DNA of 28,199 bases from contig CALKWP010000075.1 in the NCBI GenBank assembly GCA_938004075.1, forward strand, positions 1-28,199. Direction: 5' to 3'. Positions 8,564-13,545 of the stretch are shown piece by piece. Position 1 is the stretch's first letter; each line of letters opens with the position of its first letter. This stretch comes from an uncultured Methanomassiliicoccales archaeon. GTDB lineage: Archaea > Thermoplasmatota > Thermoplasmata > SG8-5. A program made the translations under genes and the position numbers. The notes below the pieces were generated by a model that was given only the letters and a program-made list of their open reading frames with translations, was not told where the DNA came from and did no database searches.

Positions 8564-8638
8564 TGGGTCTGTCCAGATTTGAACTGGAGTCAAAGCGTCC
8601 CGAACGCTCTAGTATAGACCAAGCTAGCCCACAGACCC
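8564..8638 (-). tRNA. tRNA-Pro (anticodon CGG)
   Basis: Read on the minus strand: acceptor GGGTCTG pairs with CAGACCC; the anticodon stem GAGCG/CGCTT holds loop TTCGGGA, giving anticodon CGG (codon CCG); the T arm TCCAG/CTGGA holds TTCAAAT. Discriminator A73 is followed by CTT, so CCA is not encoded. No intron is present. The D stem is weak, with G10-U25 and G11-C24 pairs but a C12/A23 mismatch. The acceptor, anticodon and T stems are all perfect or wobble paired. Confidence 0.93.
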
Positions 8639-8665
8639 TTGCTAGCTATATCTGATTGATATTGA

Positions 8666-8676
8666 TTATATAAAAT
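8666..8676 (-). promoter_or_regulatory. TATA box of tRNA-Pro
   Basis: On the minus strand TTTTATATAA (within GCAATATTTTATATAATC), centred about 33 bp upstream of the mature tRNA 5' end. This leaves a few nucleotides of 5' leader for RNase P. Confidence 0.6.
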
Positions 8677-8775
8677 ATTGCAGTCGGCTTGGCCCCTGCT
8701 GTGGGAGAGATGGCTGAAATATCTCTCTCGATTTTAAAAACATTGCATCTCTTTTCACATCTTTTTTCAATAACC

Positions 8776-8784
8776 TTTTATATC
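8776..8784 (+). promoter_or_regulatory. TATA box of small zinc-ribbon gene
   Basis: TTTTATATC, centred 26 bp upstream of the ATG at 8806. It marks that ATG as the start of a leaderless mRNA and argues against the longer open frame from 8689. Confidence 0.65.
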
Positions 8785-8805
8785 GTGAAATCCTTAGTCA
8801 CCATC

Positions 8806-8937
8806 ATGGTAAAACTCGTTACAGTGCTGGAAACCCAGGCTTGCAGGTCATGCAAGCGCTCAGGAAAATCTGCAGCCGGGAAAAGCTGCCCGGCATGCGA
8901 CGGTACCGGAACTATAGAAGTCGAAGTATTGCGATGA
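8806..8937 (+). CDS. Small zinc-ribbon protein (DnaJ-type CxxC pairs), 43 aa
   Basis: 43 residues: two CxxC knuckles (CRSC at 13-16 and CPAC at 28-31), the second in the context CPACDGTGT. This is the pattern of one half of the DnaJ central zinc domain (CxxCxGxG). The protein should fold around a single zinc ion; its role is unknown, perhaps binding of protein or RNA. An independent TATA box 26 bp upstream supports a real gene although it is very short. Similar mini zinc-ribbon proteins are common in archaea. Confidence 0.75.
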   Translation: MVKLVTVLETQACRSCKRSGKSAAGKSCPACDGTGTIEVEVLR

Positions 8938-8976
8938 TGCATGTTTCACTACTTTTCACTTCTTTTTTCGTAACCG

Positions 8977-8984
8977 ATATATAC
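8977..8984 (+). promoter_or_regulatory. TATA box upstream of frameshifted small ORF
   Basis: ATATATAC in CGATATATACC, centred near 8980. Transcription would start near 9007, just before the GTG at 9015. It is a well-formed box with no intact gene behind it, which is why the reading frame below is worth a look. Confidence 0.5.
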
Positions 8985-9014
8985 CTTGAAACCATTATGC
9001 AGTATCAGGACGGT

Positions 9015-9153
9015 GTGAAAGCTGCTGTACAGGGATCACAGGGAATATGAACCGATATTCGCCAACCCCGAACACGAGCATCTCCGTAGCTGGCTCCGGG
9101 GCGAAACCGGCATCGAGAGCCTCAAGAAGTGGCTCTCGGCCACGCAGAACTGA
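9015..9153 (+). pseudogene. Small ORF (about 45 aa) broken by a one-base frameshift
   Basis: The frame ending at 9153 reads KLLYRDHREYEPIF, then ANPEHEHLRSWLRGETG and IESLKKWLSATQN before TGA, with GC-rich third positions like real genes here. It has no start: a TGA (9016-9018) lies just upstream. Removing one A from the AAA at 9018-9020 joins it to the GTG at 9015 (or the ATG at 8997), giving a continuous 45-51 residue acidic/basic helical protein. A TATA box about 35 bp upstream fits. It may be a true frameshift, a sequencing error or a CTG/unknown start. No family is recognised. Confidence 0.45.
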
Positions 9154-9195
9154 CACGGTCCATCATACGCAATCAGGATGAACTCTTCCCCACTT

Positions 9196-9282
9196 GGGTG
9201 ATGCTATTCTCTCTCCAACCTAGGCATTTTGCCAAAAGGCATCACCCCTTTTTTTACCAAATGTTAGTGACGGGGTGATGCC
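9196..9282. promoter_or_regulatory. Three mutually complementary arms with T-run upstream of xseA
   Basis: Arm 1 GGGTGATGC (9196-9204), arm 2 GGCATCACCCC (9238-9248) and arm 3 GGGGTGATGCC (9272-9282). Arm 2 is a perfect 11-base complement of arm 3 and a 9-base complement of arm 1, so two exclusive hairpins can form. Arm 2 is followed by seven Ts (9249-9255). The 1-2 hairpin plus T-run looks like a terminator and the 2-3 hairpin would displace it. As DNA the arms could also be operator half-sites. It ends about 90 bp upstream of xseA. Confidence 0.5.
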
Positions 9283-9345
9283 AATCATAATGCCTTTCGG
9301 CTGACCTGTAAAATCCTCAATACTTTCGGTGCACCCCCGCCATCA

Positions 9346-9353
9346 TTTATATC
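9346..9353 (+). promoter_or_regulatory. TATA box of xseA
   Basis: TTTATATC, centred about 25.5 bp upstream of the ATG at 9375. It implies a leaderless xseAB mRNA that does not include the upstream hairpins. Confidence 0.6.
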
Positions 9354-9374
9354 TGATGCGCACAATCTCGGTTC

Positions 9375-10553
9375 ATGGAACCTCTTTCCGTGACTGAAAT
9401 ATCCAACCTGGTAAAGAGCACTATCAGGTCCAATCCGGAACTTATGGAGGTCGCAGTACGCGGGGAAGTTACCAACTATTCCGAAAAGAAGCATCATTAT
9501 TTCAACCTCAAGGACGAGAACAGCACCATCAAATGCGTGATCTGGTCATCCTGTACCAGAGGCATGGATTGCCTCCCGCTGGAGAACGGCCAGAAAGTTG
9601 TGGTGTGGGGCGCCGTAACCACATATCCCGCGGGCTCCACGTACCAGGTGGATGTTCGACGCTGTGTTCCCGAGGGGCGGGGAGACCTTTACAGGCAATT
9701 CCTGGAGCTAAAGAAGAAGCTGCTGGATGAGGGGCTTTTCGACCCAAAGCACAAAAAACCAATGCCGGCATTCCCGGAGCGAGTGGGCATAGTCACTTCC
9801 GAGAAAGGAGCCGCCCTCCAGGATATGGCCAGAGTATTCATGGGCGGCCCCGGTATTGAGGTTCTGGTTTATGATGCCAGAGTCCAGGGGGATGGTTCGG
9901 CTGAAACTATATCCGAAGGCATAATGGCCCTGGATGGGAACGTGGATGTAATAATAATAGGCCGGGGCGGCGGCTCGATCGAGGATCTCTGGGCATTCAA
10001 TGACGAGGGGCTGGTCAGGACGGTGTTCAAGTGCCAAACGCCGATAATATCCGCGGTGGGCCATGAGATTGATGAGGTTCTCACTGACCATGCTGCCGAT
10101 GCGCGGGCATCCACCCCGACCGCCGCAGCCGAGCTCATTGTGAAAAGCATGCAATCGTTCATTGAGGAGAAAGCGCGGATCATTGACAGAATAAACGTTC
10201 TGGCAAGCGACAGGGTAAGGAACTCCAGGCAGGAACTTGATGGATATGACATGCCGATGTGGTGCAAGCTTATCGCATCGAGGATAGAGAACTCCAGAAA
10301 CGCCCTCACAACAGCGGACACTAATCTGGAGCATATGGCAAGCGGGAGAATCGCGGATGCCAGGAAGAACCTGGCTTTGCTTGATTCAGGCCTGCGGACG
10401 ACCTGGGTGGCAGCCATGTCCGAGAAGGGGCTTGCGGCGCTGTTCCAGGATGGAAAGAGGGTCAGGGACGCGGCGCACTTCAGGAAGGGAGATTTCAAGG
10501 GACTGATGAGAGATGGAAAGATAATCGGAGAGGTGAAGGACATTGAAGTTTGA
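9375..10553 (+). CDS. xseA: Exodeoxyribonuclease VII large subunit
   Basis: 392 residues. The N-terminal OB-fold (about 1-100; VRGEVTNYSEKKHHYFNLKD) binds single-stranded DNA. The catalytic region holds FPERVGIVTSEKGAALQD, GRGGGSIEDLWAFNDE (about 198-213) and AVGHEIDEVLTDHAADARAS followed by TPTAAAE, all diagnostic. A coiled-coil segment follows (about 255-350). With XseB it degrades single-stranded DNA into oligonucleotides in both directions. The protein is somewhat shorter than typical bacterial subunits, mainly in the coiled coil. The small-subunit gene overlaps its end. The enzyme is widespread in bacteria and patchy in archaea, so past transfer is likely. Confidence 0.95.
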   Translation: MEPLSVTEISNLVKSTIRSNPELMEVAVRGEVTNYSEKKHHYFNLKDENSTIKCVIWSSCTRGMDCLPLENGQKVVVWGAVTTYPAGSTYQVDVRRCVPEGRGDLYRQFLELKKKLLDEGLFDPKHKKPMPAFPERVGIVTSEKGAALQDMARVFMGGPGIEVLVYDARVQGDGSAETISEGIMALDGNVDVIIIGRGGGSIEDLWAFNDEGLVRTVFKCQTPIISAVGHEIDEVLTDHAADARASTPTAAAELIVKSMQSFIEEKARIIDRINVLASDRVRNSRQELDGYDMPMWCKLIASRIENSRNALTTADTNLEHMASGRIADARKNLALLDSGLRTTWVAAMSEKGLAALFQDGKRVRDAAHFRKGDFKGLMRDGKIIGEVKDIEV

Positions 10554-10716
10554 GGAGATAATGAAAAAGCTTGAGAAACTGAACGAGGAACTTGAGGATG
10601 AGTCAATACCCCTGGAAAGGGCGATGGAGCTTTACGAGGAAGGCCTGAAACTGTCCAAAATGGCAGATGATATACTCTCCAAAGCCGAGACCAGGATCAA
10701 GCAAGTCGGAAACTGA
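10543..10716 (+). CDS. xseB: Exodeoxyribonuclease VII small subunit
   Basis: 57 residues from a TTG at 10543, overlapping the end of xseA by 11 bp; an in-frame ATG at 10561 is the alternative. The sequence KFEEIMKKLEKLNEELED, SIPLERAMELYEEGLKLSK and MADDILSKAETRIKQV is the family helical hairpin (the L.LEEA.ELYEEG.KL pattern). The TTG start keeps the conserved FEE at the N-terminus, so I prefer it. The small subunits wrap the coiled coil of XseA and are needed for activity. A T-rich stretch (10726-10730) follows at the convergent junction with the DUF1003 gene. Confidence 0.9.
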   Translation: MKFEEIMKKLEKLNEELEDESIPLERAMELYEEGLKLSKMADDILSKAETRIKQVGN

Positions 10717-10722
10717 TAATTC

Positions 10723-11448
10723 TCATTTTTGCTTGGTATCTGCCTTTTCCTTCTGGGATAAGTCTTCCATGAGCTCCATCTGAATCTGCATGATGTTGAT
10801 CATCCGCTCCCATTGCTTGGTCAGGATGTGGTCAATCTTATCGCTCAGGTGGCGTATCTCCAGTTCTGCCTTGAGATTCACCTTGTAATCTTCCTGAGCG
10901 CGCATTCGATCCCTCTCGGCCTGCCTGTTCTGGCTCATTATAATAATCGGCGCTTGAAGAGCGGCGATGCAGGACAACACTAGGTTCAACAGGATGAACG
11001 GATATGGATCCCATCTCAGAACTACCATAAGAACGTTGAGAAGTATCCACACTATTATAACAGAAGTTGCAAACCCAATGAAACCCCAGCTTCCCGCAAA
11101 TGCCGCGACTTTATCGGCCATCCTCTCGCCGAATGTGAGTTGATCCTCGTACTCTTTGGCGGTGTCGATGGAGAGAAGGTCATGTTCGCTGAGGCTCTTG
11201 ATGACCTCCTGCTCGATTCCTGAGACCTCGCCCCTCTCATCTTCAAGAATTTCCCTGACGTATTCAGCCCGAAAATGATTGAGATCGCTGAAGCAGATGT
11301 ATCCCTCAGAAGACCAGTCTGGGTAGGTTTTCATTATTGTGCTGACAACCGAGGGTTTGACTATCTCGCCGATAACTGAACTGCTAAGGAGCTTCTGTTT
11401 CTTGCATATCTGGCAGAGAACGGTCTTATCGGTATTTCTGGCCATCAT
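10723..11448 (-). CDS. DUF1003 membrane protein with N-terminal zinc-binding-like motif
   Basis: 241 residues. The DUF1003 core is clear: FGERMADKVAAFAGSWGFI, a first helix, then WDPYPFILLNLVLSCIAALQ with a second helix, APIIIMSQNRQAERDRMRAQ and EDYKVNLKAELEI. Two membrane helices at about residues 117-140 and 150-170 are followed by a long cytoplasmic amphipathic helix. An N-terminal extension holds CQIC (12-15) and a further Cys near CFSDLNHF, perhaps a metal site. Function of the family is unknown. ATG codons at 11448 and 11445 are both possible. It lies downstream of radA in the same direction but a TATA-like element near 11487-11494 may serve it alone. Confidence 0.88.
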   Translation of the reverse strand: MMARNTDKTVLCQICKKQKLLSSSVIGEIVKPSVVSTIMKTYPDWSSEGYICFSDLNHFRAEYVREILEDERGEVSGIEQEVIKSLSEHDLLSIDTAKEYEDQLTFGERMADKVAAFAGSWGFIGFATSVIIVWILLNVLMVVLRWDPYPFILLNLVLSCIAALQAPIIIMSQNRQAERDRMRAQEDYKVNLKAELEIRHLSDKIDHILTKQWERMINIMQIQMELMEDLSQKEKADTKQK

Positions 11449-11520
11449 CCCACCTGCATCTAACGTGGGCTATCAGGCAATTCATGTAGATATACATGTC
11501 GAATTGATTTGAATCTCTGC

Positions 11521-12468
11521 TCAATCGCGTATGCCTTTCTCATCCACGGTTATGACCGCTTCCGCCTCCGGGAGGTTCGGTGAATCAATCAGCCGTACAA
11601 TCCGCTTTCCGCCCTTGCTCTTCCTTAGGTATAGCCTGAAAGTTGCAGTGTGGCCGACAATGTGGCCGCCAATCGGCCTTGTCGGATCGCCGAAGAAAGC
11701 ATCCGGCTTTGCCGAGACCTGATTAGTTACCAGAATGACAGAATTGTTCAGGTCCCCGAATCTCAGCAGATCGTGCATATGCCTGTTCAATTTCTGCTGG
11801 CGGTCCGCAAGGGTTCCGCGGCCGACATATTCCGCCCTGAAATGCGATGTCAGGGAGTCGACGATGAGAAGCCGCACCTTGAATTCCTCCGCCAACTCCT
11901 TGGCCTTCTCCGCGAGAAGCATCTGGTGATGGGAATTGAAGGCCCTCGCGACATGAATTCTTGACAACACCTCTTTTGAGTCCATGTCCAGGGCATCGGC
12001 CATCTGGATAATTCTTTCCGGTCTGAATGTGTTCTCGGTGTCGATGATGATTACGTCGCCATCCAGCCCTCCGTCCTTCTCCTTCATCTGGACTGAAACG
12101 GCGCACTGATGGGCTATCTGGGTCTTCCCCGAGCCGAACTCGCCGAACATCTCCGTTATGGATTGTGTCTCGAAGCCGCCACCCATAAGGGAGTTCAACG
12201 CTTTCGAGCAGGTCGTGAGTTTGCCCACCTTCTCCCTGCGCTCCATGACTATGTCGCCGGTCTCGAATCCGCCGATGTCGGCCGCCTTCTTGGCTGCCGC
12301 AATGACCTTCGTGGCCACTGCCTCGCCTATCTCGCATAAGTCCGCTAGATTCTTGGGCGACTCCACCGCGATCGACATCATGGTGGTGTAACCTGCCTCT
12401 CTGAGCTTCTCCGCTGTTGCTGGTCCTACTCCTGGCAACTTCTCTATTCCGTTCTCTTCATCGCTCAT
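11521..12468 (-). CDS. radA: DNA repair and recombination protein RadA
   Basis: 315 residues, the archaeal RecA/Rad51 recombinase that forms ATP-dependent filaments on single-stranded DNA and drives strand exchange. Helix-hairpin-helix N-terminal domain at about 8-60 (IEKLPGVGPATAEKLREAGY), a polymerisation-type linker, then the RecA core with Walker A GEFGSGKTQ (about 107-115), Walker B LLIVDSLTSHFRAEY, and L2-type region ending QVSAKPDAFFGDPTRPIGGH. Length is normal for archaeal RadA; no intein is present. The ATG at 12468 is preceded by GGTGA (12475-12479), a Shine-Dalgarno match. Confidence 0.97.
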   Translation of the reverse strand: MSDEENGIEKLPGVGPATAEKLREAGYTTMMSIAVESPKNLADLCEIGEAVATKVIAAAKKAADIGGFETGDIVMERREKVGKLTTCSKALNSLMGGGFETQSITEMFGEFGSGKTQIAHQCAVSVQMKEKDGGLDGDVIIIDTENTFRPERIIQMADALDMDSKEVLSRIHVARAFNSHHQMLLAEKAKELAEEFKVRLLIVDSLTSHFRAEYVGRGTLADRQQKLNRHMHDLLRFGDLNNSVILVTNQVSAKPDAFFGDPTRPIGGHIVGHTATFRLYLRKSKGGKRIVRLIDSPNLPEAEAVITVDEKGIRD

Positions 12469-12474
12469 GGTCTT

Positions 12475-12507
12475 TCACCAGAACATAATTGCCCCAGGGG
12501 TTTATAA
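12475..12507 (-). promoter_or_regulatory. radA TATA box and ribosome binding site
   Basis: On the minus strand CTTATAAAC (12499-12507) is centred about 35 bp upstream of the ATG, followed by GGTGA (12475-12479). Unlike most genes here, radA would have a short leader with a ribosome binding site. Confidence 0.55.
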
Positions 12508-12762
12508 GGGTGATTGGGGGGTCGCCGAAAGTACTCCGGTAATTCATTGATTGCCAAATGGTGGAATTACCGGCCTTCTGAGCGAATCGCGCAATACTTT
12601 ACACTGGCGATTCGGGGCGAATGCTCTTTTCGCTCGCATTCAGATTTCGCATTCACCGATTGCATGCAGAATGCTGCTAGCCACATGGCGCTGATTTAGT
12701 TTGTAGAATGTTATCGCGCCATCGTCGAATGCTATGGTTGAAAATGCTGATGTCGCATTCAA
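12508..12762. repeat. Non-coding stretch with clustered GAATGC/GCATTC motifs beside tnpA
   Basis: No credible gene. Six copies of the hexamer occur in mixed orientation: GAATGC at 12619, 12669 and 12727, and GCATTC at 12636, 12649 and 12755. Neighbouring opposed copies can form small hairpins. The stretch lies directly past the end of tnpA, where an IS200/IS605 right end with a subterminal hairpin would be expected, but I cannot fix a boundary. Confidence 0.35.
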
Positions 12763-13173
12763 CTAGTCGCCGCCCCTGAAGGATTGCTGGCCTTTGATAT
12801 ATTGTTCGACGACATCAAAACCATGCCCCACGCTGCCATGGAAACACCCCGGCGCCCACAGTCCTGTTTTACACCACTTCACCAGCTCGGGATGCGTCGC
12901 CCTCAGCTCCCGGCTGGAATTGCTCTTCACCTTCTCGGCCATCTTGCTGGGGCTGAGTTCCGGCGAGTACTGCACGAACAGGTGCACATGGTCCTCGGCC
13001 ACTGCCAGTTCCAGTATCTCGACGTCGATGTTCTTGCACGTCTTCCGGATTATCGCGTCACAGTCCTCGGCGACCTTGCCGACCAGGACCTTGCCGCGGA
13101 ACTTCGTTGTAAAGACCATGTGGTCGGTGAGCATGCTGGACGTGTGCCGCCTCCCCCATTGTTCTGCTTTCAT
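12763..13173 (-). CDS. tnpA: IS200/IS605-family TnpA transposase (HUH, Y1)
   Basis: 136 residues. The HUH motif is HVHLF (VAEDHVHLFVQYSPELSPSK) and the catalytic tyrosine lies in the C-terminal helix (VVEQYIKGQQ). These proteins move single-stranded DNA circles by recognising hairpins near the element ends. Length is close to the family norm, so the protein may be active. The frame is open to 13242, but a TATA box (13196-13204) lies 27 bp upstream of the ATG at 13173, giving the start MKAEQW. No tnpB lies beside it. It marks the border between the GC-rich core genes and the AT-rich cassette region. Confidence 0.92.
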   Translation of the reverse strand: MKAEQWGRRHTSSMLTDHMVFTTKFRGKVLVGKVAEDCDAIIRKTCKNIDVEILELAVAEDHVHLFVQYSPELSPSKMAEKVKSNSSRELRATHPELVKWCKTGLWAPGCFHGSVGHGFDVVEQYIKGQQSFRGGD

Positions 13174-13195
13174 GGAAGGAGCTATGGTGAGGCCG

Positions 13196-13204
13196 GTATT
13201 TAAG
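13196..13204 (-). promoter_or_regulatory. TATA box of tnpA
   Basis: On the minus strand CTTAAATAC, centred about 27 bp upstream of the ATG at 13173. It sets the start and predicts a leaderless mRNA. Confidence 0.6.
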
Positions 13205-13285
13205 CTCGAACTGGAGGTGGGTGAAAGTATTCGGCGGGGCATCGGTCACGTACCCCATAATAGCAATGAGATACGCGCGACGTCA

Positions 13286-13358
13286 GCTAACATACGCCTC
13301 ACAGACGATATGCAGTTTATTGCAACAAGCCTCGTCTGTGAGGGCGGGGTATGTTAGC
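13286..13358. repeat. Long inverted repeat upstream of tnpA
   Basis: Left arm 13286-13308 and right arm 13332-13358. The outer part GCTAACATAC pairs perfectly with GTATGTTAGC and the inner part TCACAGACGA with TCGTCTGTGA; between them GCC faces a longer GGGCGGGG stretch. The loop is 23 nt. It could be the left end of the IS200/IS605 element, a transcription terminator or an unrelated palindromic insertion. It is not related to the L/R repeats. Confidence 0.65.
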
Positions 13359-13377
13359 AGATATTAGCTGATATAAG

Positions 13378-13386
13378 TTATATATA
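13378..13386 (+). promoter_or_regulatory. TATA box upstream of leader repeat L1
   Basis: TTATATATA within AGTTATATATACC. A start site 27 bp downstream falls near 13409, a few bases before the L1 hairpin at 13414. It would place L1 at the extreme 5' end of the cargo 1 transcript. Confidence 0.55.
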
Positions 13387-13413
13387 CCTAATACGATATT
13401 ATGGGAGTACGTG

Positions 13414-13474
13414 ACTTGGGGGACGACCGACTGGCTACTAAGGCTGTGTGCCCATTTCGTGCGCAGTATCCCCC
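13414..13474 (+). repeat. Leader hairpin repeat L1
   Basis: Begins ACTTGGGGGACGACCGA, continues to GGCTGTGTGCCC (13442-13453) and ends CGTGCGCAGTATCCCCC (13458-13474). As RNA it folds: GGGGGA with TCCCCC, enclosing CTGTGTGC paired with GTGCGCAG (with G-U pairs). A second plus-strand copy is L2, and inverted copies R1 and R2 exist. The DNA upstream of L1 differs from that upstream of L2, so the L module is an independent unit. Confidence 0.8.
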
Positions 13475-13545
13475 GTTGATAAAACGTAATTTTAAGTACA
13501 AAGAAATTCATATATGTTGGAAATTACAAAGAGTGAGGGAGTAGT

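Noticed and set aside
8841..9050. Open frame starting inside the zinc-ribbon gene
   Set aside because: It is an out-of-frame shadow of the zinc-ribbon gene with no TATA box at its start; only its tail overlaps the frameshifted small ORF.
12514..12699. Possible 61-residue gene upstream of radA
   Set aside because: No recognisable protein pattern, no ribosome binding site, and it overlaps the radA promoter and the GAATGC cluster.
13174..13242. N-terminal extension of TnpA to an ATG at 13242
   Set aside because: The extra 23 residues do not match the family, and they would cover the TATA box located 27 bp upstream of the ATG at 13173.
12763..13474. TnpB or IscB guide RNA (omega RNA) interpretation of the L repeat
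   Set aside because: No TnpB or IscB gene is present, and the repeats do not lie at the ends of the tnpA element.
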